The position numbers and the translations under genes were made by a program. Source: Rhodovulum visakhapatnamense (GTDB lineage Bacteria; Pseudomonadota; Alphaproteobacteria; Rhodobacterales; Rhodobacteraceae). From it: DNA of 64,000 bases. Below are positions 36,102 to 45,126 of this stretch, in pieces. The DNA lies in assembly GCF_004365965.1 (NCBI RefSeq), contig NZ_SOEB01000009.1, positions 62,001 through 126,000 of the forward strand. The letters are read 5' to 3'. The notes beneath the pieces were generated by a model that was not told the DNA's origin, searched no databases, and saw nothing but the letters and a program-made list of their open reading frames with translations. Positions within the stretch are counted from its first letter, which is position 1, and every line of letters begins with the position of its first letter.

Positions 36102-37199
36102 TCAGGTATTAAAGAGGAAGTGCATCACGTCGCCGTCCTGGACGACATAGCCCTTGCCTTCAGAGCGCATCTTGCCCGCGTCCTTCGCCCCCTGCTCGCC
36201 GCCATGGGCGATGAAATCGCCAAAGGCGATGGTCTCGGCCCGGATGAAGCCGCGCTCGAAATCGCCATGAATGACGCCCGCGGCCTTCGGCGCCGAGGTG
36301 CCCACGGGGATCGTCCAGGCGCGGGCCTCCTTGGGGCCGACGGTGAAATAGGTCTCGAGCCCCAGAAGCCCGTAGCCCGCCTTGATCAGCCGGTCGAGGC
36401 CGGCTTCCTCCAGCCCAAGCTCTTCCAGAAAGACCTCGGCCTCCTCGGGATCGAGCTGGCTGATCTCTTCCTCGATCTTGGCCGAGATCACGACGCTGGC
36501 CGCGCCCTCCGCCTCGGCCATGGCCGCCACGGCGGCCGAGAAGGCATTGCCGGACGCGGCCTCGTCCTCGGCGACGTTGCAGACGTAGAGCACGGGCTTG
36601 GCGGTCAGAAGCTGCAGCATGCCCCAGGCCCTGGCATCGTCCTCGGCGACCGCGACGGTCCGGGCGGGGCGGCCCGCGTTCAGGGCATCGAGCGCGGCCT
36701 TCAGCAGGCGCTCCTGCTGGACCGCCTCCTTGTCGCCGCCACGCACCTTGCGGACGAGCCCCTGCAGACGCTTCTCGATCGATTCCATGTCGGCGATCAT
36801 CAGCTCGGTCTCGATCACCTCGGCATCGGCGACCGGATCGACCCGGCCCTCGACATGGGTGACGTCGCCATCCTCGAAGCAGCGCAGCACATGGGCGATG
36901 GCATCGCATTCGCGGATATTGGCCAGGAACTGGTTGCCGAGCCCCTCGCCCTTCGAGGCGCCCTTCACCAGCCCCGCGATGTCGACGAAGGTCATGCGGG
37001 TCGGGATGATCTGCTTCGAGCCCGCGATTGCCGCCAGCTTGTCGAGACGCGGGTCGGGAACGGCGACCTCGCCCACGTTGGGCTCGATGGTGCAGAACGG
37101 GAAATTCGCCGCCTGCGCCGCCGCGGTGCGGGTCAGCGCGTTGAAAAGGGTCGACTTGCCCACGTTCGGCAGGCCGACGATGCCGGTCTTGAAGCCCAT
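36102..37199 (-). CDS. ychF: redox-regulated ATPase YchF
   Basis: A 365-residue OBG-family P-loop protein. The G1 motif is GLPNVGKSTLFNAL, G3 is DIAGLVKGASKGEGLGNQF, and the usual NKxD specificity motif is replaced by NVAE, which is why YchF prefers ATP to GTP. The C-terminal TGS domain contains TYFTVGPKEARAWTI and ends with the conserved DGDVMHFLFNT. It associates with ribosomes and is linked to oxidative stress responses. The ATG at 37199 has a CAGGAGAG ribosome-binding site. Confidence 0.95.
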   Translation of the reverse strand: MGFKTGIVGLPNVGKSTLFNALTRTAAAQAANFPFCTIEPNVGEVAVPDPRLDKLAAIAGSKQIIPTRMTFVDIAGLVKGASKGEGLGNQFLANIRECDAIAHVLRCFEDGDVTHVEGRVDPVADAEVIETELMIADMESIEKRLQGLVRKVRGGDKEAVQQERLLKAALDALNAGRPARTVAVAEDDARAWGMLQLLTAKPVLYVCNVAEDEAASGNAFSAAVAAMAEAEGAASVVISAKIEEEISQLDPEEAEVFLEELGLEEAGLDRLIKAGYGLLGLETYFTVGPKEARAWTIPVGTSAPKAAGVIHGDFERGFIRAETIAFGDFIAHGGEQGAKDAGKMRSEGKGYVVQDGDVMHFLFNT

Positions 37200-37349
37200 G
37201 ATCCCGTCTCTCCTGGCTTGGGTCCGCGCGCATGTAGGGGGCGCGGACCCCGCCCGTCAAGCGTCCCCGTCGGGCCGGATCCTCCCACCGACCGGTTAGT
37301 CCGGCCCAATCGCCAGCCGGGAGCCGTCGCCAACGGCCGGACCCGGGCG

Positions 37350-37370
37350 CAATTCTTCGCAGAAGAATTG
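37350..37370. repeat. AT-rich perfect hairpin
   Basis: CAATTCTTC (37350-37358) and GAAGAATTG (37362-37370) around GCA, in a GC-rich gap between ychF and the acetyltransferase gene. It resembles the CAATTCTTC-type hairpins often seen between genes in this family. It may end the acetyltransferase transcript, though no T-run follows. Confidence 0.6.
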
Positions 37371-37405
37371 GGGCCCCGCCCAAACCGGCCCTCGCCCAAT
37401 CGCAG

Positions 37406-37897
37406 TCAGTCCGAAGCCGCGCGCGTCACGAGGCCAGCCACCCCGTCCCAGGCGCCGGGAGACAGCGCGATCCCGAGAACCCGCTCGGGGTTCGTGGGCG
37501 GCGGCATCTCGACCGCGTCGAGCTTCGTGAACCCGAACCGCGCATAATAGGGCGCGTCGCCCACCAGCATCACCCGTTCCACCCCCAGCGCCTCGGCCCG
37601 CGCCAGCGAGTCGCGGATCAGAAGCGCGCCGAGCCCCTCACCCTGACGCGTCGGGTGCACCGCGACCGGCCCCAGAAGCAGCGCCCCGACCTCGCCGATC
37701 CGGATCGGCCAGTAGCGGATCGCCGCCGCCAGAATGCCGACCCCGTCCCGCGCGGTCAGGCACAGCGCCGCGACCGGCGGCACCCCGTCCCGCAGGCGGT
37801 AGGACGACAGCGCCGTGCGCCCCGGCGCGAAACAGAGGTCGTAAAGCGCCTCGACGTCCCACCAGTCCTCGGCCGTTTCTTCCGCCACCCGGATCAC
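37406..37897 (-). CDS. GNAT family N-acetyltransferase
   Basis: A 163-residue acetyltransferase. The acetyl-CoA-binding motif is LLGPVAVHPTRQGEGLGALLIRD minus its ends, with Q/R-x-x-G-x-G/A spacing, followed by LVGDAPYYARFGF, a feature of the YhbS-like group whose C-terminus often reads PPP.NPERVLGIAL. The substrate is unknown. The GTG start at 37897 was chosen because it has a strong AAGGGAGAG ribosome-binding site; the open frame runs further up through the opposite flavin-reductase gene, which is coincidental. It is divergent from that gene. Confidence 0.85.
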   Translation of the reverse strand: MIRVAEETAEDWWDVEALYDLCFAPGRTALSSYRLRDGVPPVAALCLTARDGVGILAAAIRYWPIRIGEVGALLLGPVAVHPTRQGEGLGALLIRDSLARAEALGVERVMLVGDAPYYARFGFTKLDAVEMPPPTNPERVLGIALSPGAWDGVAGLVTRAASD

Positions 37898-37969
37898 CGC
37901 GCTCTCCCTTGTTGCTGGAACCGGCCCTAGCACGAGGTTATGCCGGGGGAAATGCCCGAGAGGACCGCC

Positions 37970-38575
37970 ATGTTCTACCGCCCCGAAGTCGGCCACGGCC
38001 TGCCGCACAACCCGTTCGGCGCCATCGTCGCCCCCCGGCCCATCGGCTGGATCTCGACCCGCGACGGCGCGGGCCGCGACAACCTCGCACCCTATTCCTT
38101 CTTCAATGCCGTGGCCTACGAGCCGCCCCAGGTGATGTTCGCCTCGACCTCGACCAAGCCGGATCGCGACGGCACCAAGGACAGCGTGGCCAATATCCGC
38201 GACACCGGCGTCTTCTGCGTCATGATCGTCGAGGAGGCCGCCACCGATGCGATGAACGCGACCTCGGCCCCCGCCCCGCGCGAGACCGACGAATTCGCCC
38301 TCGCCGGGATCGCCCGCGCCCCTTGCGAGACCATCGCCTGTTCGCGGGTGGCCGGAGCACCGGCCGCGCTGGAATGCCGGCTGACCCGGATCGTGCCTTT
38401 GCCGGGGGCGGCCAATTTCGCCGTCTTCGGCGAGGTCACCGGCATCCATCTGCGCGACGACTGCCTGGTCGACGGCCGCTTCGAGGTCACCCGGTTCCGG
38501 CCGCTCGCCCGGCTCGGCTATCGCGATTATGCCGTGGTGCGCGACACCTTCGAACTGAAGCGTCCCGGCGACTGA
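37970..38575 (+). CDS. flavin reductase family protein
   Basis: A 201-residue protein with the flavin reductase-like FMN-binding split barrel. Conserved blocks are FGAIVAPRPIGWISTRDGAGRDNLAPYSFF minus its ends, and PPQVMFASTSTKPDRDGTKD, with VFGEVTGIHL near the end. Members bind FMN and reduce it with NAD(P)H or act as the reductase half of two-component monooxygenases; some bind heme or F420. No monooxygenase gene is near. The ATG at 37970 was chosen for its AGAGGA ribosome-binding site. Confidence 0.82.
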   Translation: MFYRPEVGHGLPHNPFGAIVAPRPIGWISTRDGAGRDNLAPYSFFNAVAYEPPQVMFASTSTKPDRDGTKDSVANIRDTGVFCVMIVEEAATDAMNATSAPAPRETDEFALAGIARAPCETIACSRVAGAPAALECRLTRIVPLPGAANFAVFGEVTGIHLRDDCLVDGRFEVTRFRPLARLGYRDYAVVRDTFELKRPGD

Positions 38576-38706
38576 GACCGGACGAAATAAACCGGCATGG
38601 CATCCGTCGAATTGACGGACATGCGGCCTCGGCGCCGTTTCCATTCCGGAACGAGACGCTTAAAAGGGCGTCGGCATGCCAGAACCAAAAAAGAGGGACG
38701 GATGAC

Positions 38707-39579
<873 letters not shown>

Positions 39580-39593
39580 GACGCCAGTCACGC

Positions 39594-39620
39594 CATGCCC
39601 GGTCCGCGCGGCCGGGCATG
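39594..39620. terminator. hairpin between convergent mtnP and antiporter genes
   Basis: A perfect 9-bp stem CATGCCCGG (39594-39602) with CCGGGCATG (39612-39620) around TCCGCGCGG. Its position between convergent stops suggests bidirectional termination; there is no T-run. Confidence 0.5.
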
Positions 39621-39642
39621 CGCGCCCCTGACTGCAGTGCAC

Positions 39643-40599
39643 TCAGGCCGCCGCGGTCAGCAGAAGTGTCGTCATATAGACGCCATAGCAGATCGCCAGC
39701 ACCGCCCCCTCGGCCCGCGTGATCCGCCCGCCGGTCCAGGCCACGAGGATCAGCCCGACCGTGGCCGCCAGCATCACCCAGACATCGAACCCGGCGATCC
39801 GTTCGGCCACAGCCAGCGGCTGCACCAGCGCGGTCACGCCAAGAATGCCCAGAAGGTTGAAGATGTTGCTGCCGATGACATTGCCGATGGCAACACCGCT
39901 TTCGCCCCGCCGCGCCGCCATCAGCGAGGTCACGAGCTCGGGCATCGAGGTGCCGATGGCGACCACGGTCAACCCGATCGCCGCCTCGGACAGGCCCGCC
40001 GCGGCCGCAAGCGCCACAGCCCCCGCCACCAGAAGCTTGGCCCCGGCCAGCGTCAACCCCAGCCCAAGCGCCATCACCGGCAGGGCCGTCCAGGGCCGGC
40101 CCACCGGGCCGAGCGTGTCGGCCTCGGCCTCGTAAACCTCCCCGGCTGCGGTCGTGGCCCGCCGCTCCTGCCAGATCGTGTAAGCAAGATAGGCCACCAG
40201 CAGCGCCAGCCCCGCCGCTCCGGCACCGCGCCCCAGCGCGCCGCCCAGCATCGCCAGCACGGCAAGGCCGGTCGCAAGCGCCAGCGCGCCGCCGTCGCGC
40301 CGCAGCGCGGCCGGACAGACCCGCATCGGCCGCACCAGCGCCGCAAGTCCCAGAATGAGAAGGATATTGCCGATATTGCTGCCGACGACATTGCCAAGGG
40401 CAATGTCGGGCGCGCCGGTCAGCGCCGCCTGCAGGCTCGTCACCAGTTCGGGCGTCGAGGTGCCGAACCCGACGAAGGTCAGCCCGATGATCATCGGCGA
40501 CACGCCAAAGCGTCGGGCCAGCGCGACCGCGCCGCGCACCAGAAGCTCGCCGCCCGCGATCAGCGCTGCGAGCCCGGCCAGGACCAGAACGATATCCAA
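39643..40599 (-). CDS. calcium/sodium antiporter (CaCA family, YrbG-like)
   Basis: A 318-residue cation:Ca2+ exchanger with about ten helices in two homologous halves. The two alpha-repeats are clear: GLTFVGFGTSTPELVTSL with GNVVGSNIGNILLILG in the first half, and GLTVVAIGTSMPELVTSL with GNVIGSNIFNLLGILG in the second; the conserved glutamates bind the ion. It exports Ca2+ in exchange for Na+ or H+. The TTG at 40599 was chosen because GGAG lies seven bases before it; the TTG at 40620 has a weaker signal. Confidence 0.88.
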   Translation of the reverse strand: MDIVLVLAGLAALIAGGELLVRGAVALARRFGVSPMIIGLTFVGFGTSTPELVTSLQAALTGAPDIALGNVVGSNIGNILLILGLAALVRPMRVCPAALRRDGGALALATGLAVLAMLGGALGRGAGAAGLALLVAYLAYTIWQERRATTAAGEVYEAEADTLGPVGRPWTALPVMALGLGLTLAGAKLLVAGAVALAAAAGLSEAAIGLTVVAIGTSMPELVTSLMAARRGESGVAIGNVIGSNIFNLLGILGVTALVQPLAVAERIAGFDVWVMLAATVGLILVAWTGGRITRAEGAVLAICYGVYMTTLLLTAAA

Positions 40600-40721
40600 G
40601 GGAAAACTCCAAGGCCCCAACCCCGCCGGCCGCGCCCGGACCCGGGACGCAGCGCAGCCGACCTAGGATGGCGCCGCGTCCCCTTCAAGGGGCGCAAGGC
40701 GCGGTCTTTGGCGCCGCGCCG

Positions 40722-40892
40722 CTACTTTCGCGGCTCGGAACCGTTCTCGCGCACGAATTTCCGGATAAAGGCCCGGATTTCGCGCGCCGCGCTGGTATCG
40801 AGCGCCTTGCAGAGCGCGACGAATTCCTCGCGCTCATCCTTGTCGAGCCGCAACACCAGCTGACTGTCCTTCTTGCCGCCCTTCTTCCCCAT
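40722..40892 (-). CDS. small ribbon-helix-helix-like protein
   Basis: A 56-residue basic protein, MGKKGGKKDSQLVLRLDKDE at the start. SQLVLRLD is a likely beta strand, then REEFVALCKALDTSAAREI and RAFIRKFVREN are two helices: the Arc/CopG ribbon-helix-helix plan used by small dimeric repressors. The start at 40892 follows GTGAGG. A 12-bp perfect palindrome (40929-40940) lies 37 bases upstream over predicted divergent promoters, which fits autoregulation. There is no toxin gene beside it in the same direction, so it does not look like an antitoxin. I do not recognise a named family. Confidence 0.7.
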   Translation of the reverse strand: MGKKGGKKDSQLVLRLDKDEREEFVALCKALDTSAAREIRAFIRKFVRENGSEPRK

Positions 40893-40910
40893 CCGGACCT
40901 CACGCCGCCA

Positions 40911-40940
40911 TTGATTTTTGCCTAGGCGATGTATATACAT
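40911..40940 (+). promoter_or_regulatory. divergent promoter with perfect palindromic operator
   Basis: On the plus strand TTGATT (40911-40916), 17 bases, then TATACA (40934-40939) is a good promoter. The 12-bp perfect palindrome ATGTATATACAT at 40929-40940 covers the -10. On the minus strand TTGAGG and TATACA/TACATC give a candidate promoter for the ribbon-helix-helix gene through the same palindrome. Confidence 0.6.
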
Positions 40941-41000
40941 TTTCCATTAACCTCAAGCGGGCACGGATCCACAAGAGGAAAACGGGAAGGGATTGGAAAA

Positions 41001-41117
41001 ATGAATCTTCATGTCGCGCAGACCCTGTTGACGCGGGACCGGATGGACTGGCGCAAACCGCATCTCAACTGGATTTCCGACCGGTTCTACCGCTATTTCA
41101 TGACCTCGCGCAGCTGA
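41001..41117 (+). CDS. short hypothetical protein, 38 residues
   Basis: Begins MNLHVAQTLLTRDRMDWRKP and ends RFYRYFMTSRS. It has a good GGGAAGGGATTGGAAAA leader and lies 61 bases after a well-formed promoter. The composition (aromatic and basic) is unlike random GC-rich translation, which supports coding, but I know no family for it. It precedes apt by about 100 bases and could also be a translated leader for it. A non-coding transcript is the alternative. Confidence 0.45.
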   Translation: MNLHVAQTLLTRDRMDWRKPHLNWISDRFYRYFMTSRS

Positions 41118-41222
41118 TCCGTCGCAGCCGACCCGGGGCTTGCGTCAAACCACGCCCTTGCGGGGGGCACAGCCTTGCGCCAGAACCGGGGCCCGAAGGA
41201 TCTGAAGCAGAGGGCCCCCGGG

Positions 41223-41762
41223 ATGATCGCCAGCAGCAGCGTCAAGGACTATATCCGTACCATCGTCGATTTCCCCCATGAGGGGATCATGTTTCGCGAC
41301 GTGACCACGCTTTTCGCCGATCCGCGCGGGTTTCGGATGGCCATCGACCAGTTGCTGAACCCCTATGCCGGGGCGCAGATCGACAAGGTCGTGGGGCTCG
41401 AGGCGCGCGGCTTCATCCTTGGCGGCGCCATCGCCCACCAGCTTTCCAAGGGCTTCGTGCCGATCCGCAAGAAAGGCAAGCTTCCGGCCGCGACCATCGC
41501 CGAGGAATACAAGCTTGAATATGGCGAGGCGGTGGTCGAGATCCATGACGACGCGCTGGCTCCGGGGGAAAAGGTGCTGATCGTCGACGATCTCCTGGCC
41601 ACCGGCGGCACCTGCGAGGCAGGCATCAAGCTGTGCGAACGGCTTGGCGCCGAGGTGATCGGCTGCGCCTTCATCGTCGACCTGCCCGATCTTGGCGGCC
41701 GCAAGCGGCTGGAAGAGATGGGGATGGACGTGCATACGCTCTGCGCCTACGAGGGCGCCTGA
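41223..41762 (+). CDS. apt: adenine phosphoribosyltransferase
   Basis: A 179-residue type I phosphoribosyltransferase. The PRPP-binding motif is [13 protein letters not shown], the adenine-specific regions are [18 protein letters not shown] and [16 protein letters not shown], and [11 protein letters not shown] is the flexible loop. It makes AMP from adenine and PRPP, salvaging the adenine released by MtnP. The ATG at 41223 gives the standard length; the weak GAGGG upstream is a little distant. Its stop codon lies in the outer part of a structured repeat. Confidence 0.95.
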   Translation: MIASSSVKDYIRTIVDFPHEGIMFRDVTTLFADPRGFRMAIDQLLNPYAGAQIDKVVGLEARGFILGGAIAHQLSKGFVPIRKKGKLPAATIAEEYKLEYGEAVVEIHDDALAPGEKVLIVDDLLATGGTCEAGIKLCERLGAEVIGCAFIVDLPDLGGRKRLEEMGMDVHTLCAYEGA

Positions 41763-41849
41763 CGACGGCGCCGGGGGCGTTGCCCCCGGACCCCCAAGGT
41801 ATTTCTGCCAAGAAGAAAAGAACGTCGGCTTCTTCTTGGAGAAAATACC
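41763..41849 (-). repeat. structured intergenic repeat, copy 3, joined to a second hairpin
   Basis: Read on the minus strand it contains CCTTGGGGGTCCGGGGGC and hairpin CCGGGGGC/GCCCCCGG (41771-41789), matching the copies at 10689 and 10795. On its other side lies a longer imperfect hairpin: GGTATTT (41798-41804) and CCAAGAAGAA (41808-41817) pair with TTCTTCTTGG (41830-41839) and AAATACC (41843-41849). Located after apt, it could also end that transcript. Confidence 0.75.
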
Positions 41850-41880
41850 CACGACGCGACCGTGCCGTCCGCCCGCGAGA

Positions 41881-43299
41881 TCAGGACAGGGCCCGCAGCA
41901 CCGCACCCGGGTTCATGATCCCGGCGGGATCGAGCGCGGCCTTGATCGCCCGCATCGCCGCCAGCCGCGCCGGATCGCCGTAGCGTTCCAGATCCTCGAC
42001 CTTCATCCGCCCGATCCCGTGTTCGGCGCTGACCGAGCCGTCGAAGGAGGCCACCAGATCGTGGACGCAGCGCTTGATGGCGCCGCGGCGCGGCTCGTGA
42101 TCGGCCCGGGTCTCGCCCGGCATCGGGAAGACGTTGTAATGCAGGTTGCCATCACCCAGATGGCCGAAGCAGTTGATCCGGAAGCGGCCGATCCGGGCCA
42201 GCGCGGGTCCGGCCGCGGCGATGAAGTCGGGGATCGCCGAAAGCGGCACCGAGATGTCGTGGGACGAGATCGCCCCGATCCGCCGATTGGCCTGCGGAAT
42301 CGATTCGCGCACCATCCAGAAATCGTGCCGCTGCGCCTCGGACTGCGCCACCAGACCGTCCGAGACCAGCCCCGCCTCGAAGGCCTCGGCGAAAAGGCCC
42401 TCGAGCGCCGCGCCCGGGTCCTGTCCGGCACCGAGCCCGAGGTCGATCAGCACCGTCCAGTCCGGCGGATCGGCAAAGGGACGGCGCAGGTCGGGCAGGG
42501 TCTCGGCGAGGAAGTCGAACCCGGCGCGGTGGATCAGCTCGAAGGCCGAGACCCCCTCGCCCACACGGTCCCGCGCCAGGGCCAGAAGCGCCAGCGCCGC
42601 CGCCGGATCGCGCACCGCCAGAAGCGCCGCGCCCGTCCTCGCAGGCCGGGGCGCCAGTTTCAGCGCTGCCGCGGTGATCAGGCCCAGCGTACCCTCGGCC
42701 CCGATCAGAAGATGCCGCAGATCGTAACCGGTATTATCCTTCCGGAGCCGTTTGAGCCCCTTCAGGATCGACCCGTCGGGCAGCACCGCCTCGATCCCGA
42801 GGCAGAGATCGCGCGCATTGCCGTAGCGCAGGACATTGACACCCCCGGCATTGGTCGACAGCAGCCCGCCGATGCGCGCCGACCCCTCGGAGGCCAGCGA
42901 CAGCGGAAACAGCCGCCCCGCCGCCTCGGCCGCGTCCTGCACCTCGGTCAGGATGCAGCCCGCCTCGGCGACCAGCACGTTCTCGTCGGCATGGACCGCA
43001 CGAATGGCCCGCATCCGGTCCAGCGTGATGATGACCGGGGCGGGCCCCGTTTCCAGGATCTGCCCGCCGACAAGCCCGGTCCCGCCGCCATAGGGCACGA
43101 TCCCGACCCGCGCGGCGGCACAGGCGCGCACGATCTCGGCCGCCTCCTCGACCCGGCCGGGCGCCAGCAACAGTCCTCCCTGCCCCCGGAACCGGCCGCG
43201 CGGCTCTTCGAGATAGGCGGGCGTCAGTTCTCGGAAGACGGCGGCGGGCAGGCGGGTGCGCAGATCGGCGGCAAAGGCGTCGGTGACGGGGTTCAGCAT
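41881..43299 (-). CDS. FAD-linked oxidase (GlcD / D-2-hydroxyacid dehydrogenase type)
   Basis: A 472-residue protein with an N-terminal FAD_binding_4 (VAO/PCMH) domain and a C-terminal FAD-linked oxidase domain. VGIVPYGGGTGLVGGQ and ASEGSARIGGLLSTNAGGVNV minus its ends are the FAD-binding blocks; RLRKDNTGYDLRHLLIGAEG follows; CFGHLGDGNLHYNVFP carries metal/substrate histidines and VSAEHGIGRMK closes the active site. It belongs with D-lactate, D-2-hydroxyglutarate and glycolate dehydrogenases; the substrate is not determined. There are no glcE or glcF genes next to it, arguing against glycolate oxidase. The start follows AAAGGACC. Confidence 0.87.
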   Translation of the reverse strand: MLNPVTDAFAADLRTRLPAAVFRELTPAYLEEPRGRFRGQGGLLLAPGRVEEAAEIVRACAAARVGIVPYGGGTGLVGGQILETGPAPVIITLDRMRAIRAVHADENVLVAEAGCILTEVQDAAEAAGRLFPLSLASEGSARIGGLLSTNAGGVNVLRYGNARDLCLGIEAVLPDGSILKGLKRLRKDNTGYDLRHLLIGAEGTLGLITAAALKLAPRPARTGAALLAVRDPAAALALLALARDRVGEGVSAFELIHRAGFDFLAETLPDLRRPFADPPDWTVLIDLGLGAGQDPGAALEGLFAEAFEAGLVSDGLVAQSEAQRHDFWMVRESIPQANRRIGAISSHDISVPLSAIPDFIAAAGPALARIGRFRINCFGHLGDGNLHYNVFPMPGETRADHEPRRGAIKRCVHDLVASFDGSVSAEHGIGRMKVEDLERYGDPARLAAMRAIKAALDPAGIMNPGAVLRALS

Positions 43300-43362
43300 G
43301 GGCGGTCCTTTCCCCCCCGGTGAAGCATGGCCGGACGCCCGCTGGCAAGTCGGTCGGAGACG

Positions 43363-44178
43363 TCAGTCCGACAGCGGCTCCAATACCGCGACGGTCGGAC
43401 GCGCGGGCAGCGTGCGGAGCGAGACCTCCAGCGACGAGGTGCCCGGCCGGGTCACCGCGAACTCGTCCGCCATGCCGGCCAGAAAGCGGTCGAGCGTCCG
43501 GGGACCGAACCAGTGCATCGGGATCACCACCGAGCTTTTCAGCCGGGTCAGCACCGCGATCATCGAGGGCAGGTCCAGCGTCAGCCGCCCGTCGACCGGC
43601 GCCATCACCACGTCGAGCCGCCCGAGCGCCGCGAACTGCGCCTCGTCCGGGATGTGGTGCAGGTGACCCAGATGCCCGATGCAAAGCCCCGCCACCTCGA
43701 AGACGAAGATCGAATTGCCGTTCGGGTGCACCGCCCCGCTGTCATGGCCGCGAATGTCGGTCGGCACGTTGCGCACCAGCATCTCGCCCAGATCGAGGTG
43801 ATGATCGGCCGCGCCCCCGCCCCTGGCCCAGCCTTCAAGAACGTGGGGAATGGCCGGGTCGGGGAAGGCGGTGAAATGGGTCTCGTGGGCATTGTTCATG
43901 GTCACAACGTCGGGCGTGACCTGCATCGGGCCGAGATAGCCGGTATAATCGGTCGCCGCCACCAGACCGCCCGGCGTCTCGAGCAGAAAGGTCGCGTGAT
44001 CGACGAAGGTCAGCCGCACCGTGTTCTCGCCGAGCGGCGTGCCGAAGGACGCGCGGTGCAGATAGGCGATGCCGGGGGCCGCATCGGCGATGGCGATGCA
44101 ATGGCTGAGCCGCCGGCCCTCGGCAGCGGCGGACGAGGCGGTCAGGACCGCAAGCAGGATCAGGCAAGATCGCAGCAT
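43363..44178 (-). CDS. periplasmic metallo-beta-lactamase-fold hydrolase (UlaG-like)
   Basis: A 271-residue protein with a signal peptide (residues 1-20, LLAVLTASSAAAEG). The mature part looks like the UlaG/metal-dependent hydrolase branch of the metallo-beta-lactamase fold: FVDHATFLLETPGGLVAATD, NNAHETHFT, GHLGHLHHIPDEAQ with clustered histidines, and VVIPMHWFG. The H-x-H-x-D-H motif is not in its usual form; N-A-H-E-T-H stands in that place, so activity may differ. The ATG at 44178 has GGGAGGTG ahead. It is divergent from the methyltransferase gene. Confidence 0.75.
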   Translation of the reverse strand: MLRSCLILLAVLTASSAAAEGRRLSHCIAIADAAPGIAYLHRASFGTPLGENTVRLTFVDHATFLLETPGGLVAATDYTGYLGPMQVTPDVVTMNNAHETHFTAFPDPAIPHVLEGWARGGGAADHHLDLGEMLVRNVPTDIRGHDSGAVHPNGNSIFVFEVAGLCIGHLGHLHHIPDEAQFAALGRLDVVMAPVDGRLTLDLPSMIAVLTRLKSSVVIPMHWFGPRTLDRFLAGMADEFAVTRPGTSSLEVSLRTLPARPTVAVLEPLSD

Positions 44179-44319
44179 GGCATGCACCTCCCGCCCGGAA
44201 AATAGCGCCCGGCCTGCGCCGGTCACGCCCGGGCATTCCGATTTACGCCGCGTCAATGCAAGCGTGGCTATCTGCGCCGAGGCCCGGACAGCACGTCCGG
44301 CCAGGCGCAGAGGGTTCTC

Positions 44320-45108
44320 ATGCAACTGCCGAAACTCACACCCCCAGCCGACCCCCATGTCGTGCAGGATTTCTTCGTTCCGGTTTTCTGGGGCATCACC
44401 GATGCCGACGAGATCGCCGCCTTCGCCCGGGCGATGGCCAAGCGGATGGCGGGCGGCGTCCATTTCGCCGACAATTTCCTCAGCTGGGGGCGCAACAACT
44501 CGATGTTCGACGACCAGCCCTTCATGACCGCCTGGCAGGGCAATCTGGGCGATCACGCGATCGACCAGGCCACGGTCTGGCGGCGGTATATCCTGGCCTG
44601 CGCGGGCTATCACGCGGTCCAGATCGAGGGCGACTTCGTCGAATGCGGCTGCTATCGCGGCACCGCGGTCAAGGTCGTGGTCGACTACCTGGGCGGGCCG
44701 GAATTCCCGCGCCAGTTCTGGGCTTACGACCTTTTCGAACATGACGACAGCGACCCGCATCACGCGATGCCCGAACACGGGCCGGACCTTCACGCCCAGG
44801 TACAGGCACGGTTCGCGGGCTATCCGACGGTGCGGATCGTGCGCGGCCGCATCCCCGAGGTCCTGCGGGCCGAGGCGCCGCAGAAGATCTCCTACCTGCA
44901 TCTCGACCTCAACCAGGTCGGAGCGGAACTTGCCGCGCTGGAGATGCTGTTCGACCGGGTGGTGCCCGGTGGCATCGTCATTCTCGACGATTACGAATGG
45001 TCGATGGGCTACCGTCCGCAGAAACTGGCCGAGGACCCGTGGTTCGACGCGCGCAACTACCGGGTCTTTCCGCTGCCGACCGGTCAGGGGCTGGTGCTGA
45101 AACGCTAG
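44320..45108 (+). CDS. class I SAM-dependent methyltransferase, TylF-like
   Basis: A 262-residue protein resembling TylF/macrocin O-methyltransferases. IEGDFVECGCYRGTAVKVVV is the AdoMet-binding first strand-loop, FWAYDLFEHDDSDP the acidic second strand, and VPGGIVILDDYEW the metal/substrate region with the characteristic DDYE. Such enzymes O-methylate sugars or polyketides with Mg2+. No sugar or polyketide cluster surrounds it, so the substrate is unknown. The ATG at 44320 follows AGAGGG. Confidence 0.75.
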   Translation: MQLPKLTPPADPHVVQDFFVPVFWGITDADEIAAFARAMAKRMAGGVHFADNFLSWGRNNSMFDDQPFMTAWQGNLGDHAIDQATVWRRYILACAGYHAVQIEGDFVECGCYRGTAVKVVVDYLGGPEFPRQFWAYDLFEHDDSDPHHAMPEHGPDLHAQVQARFAGYPTVRIVRGRIPEVLRAEAPQKISYLHLDLNQVGAELAALEMLFDRVVPGGIVILDDYEWSMGYRPQKLAEDPWFDARNYRVFPLPTGQGLVLKR

Positions 45109-45126
45109 GCCCTGCGGCGGACCGGC

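Noticed and set aside
40722-41117. A toxin-antitoxin pair
   Set aside because: The RHH gene and the 38-residue ORF are divergent, not co-directional, and the ORF does not resemble a toxin.
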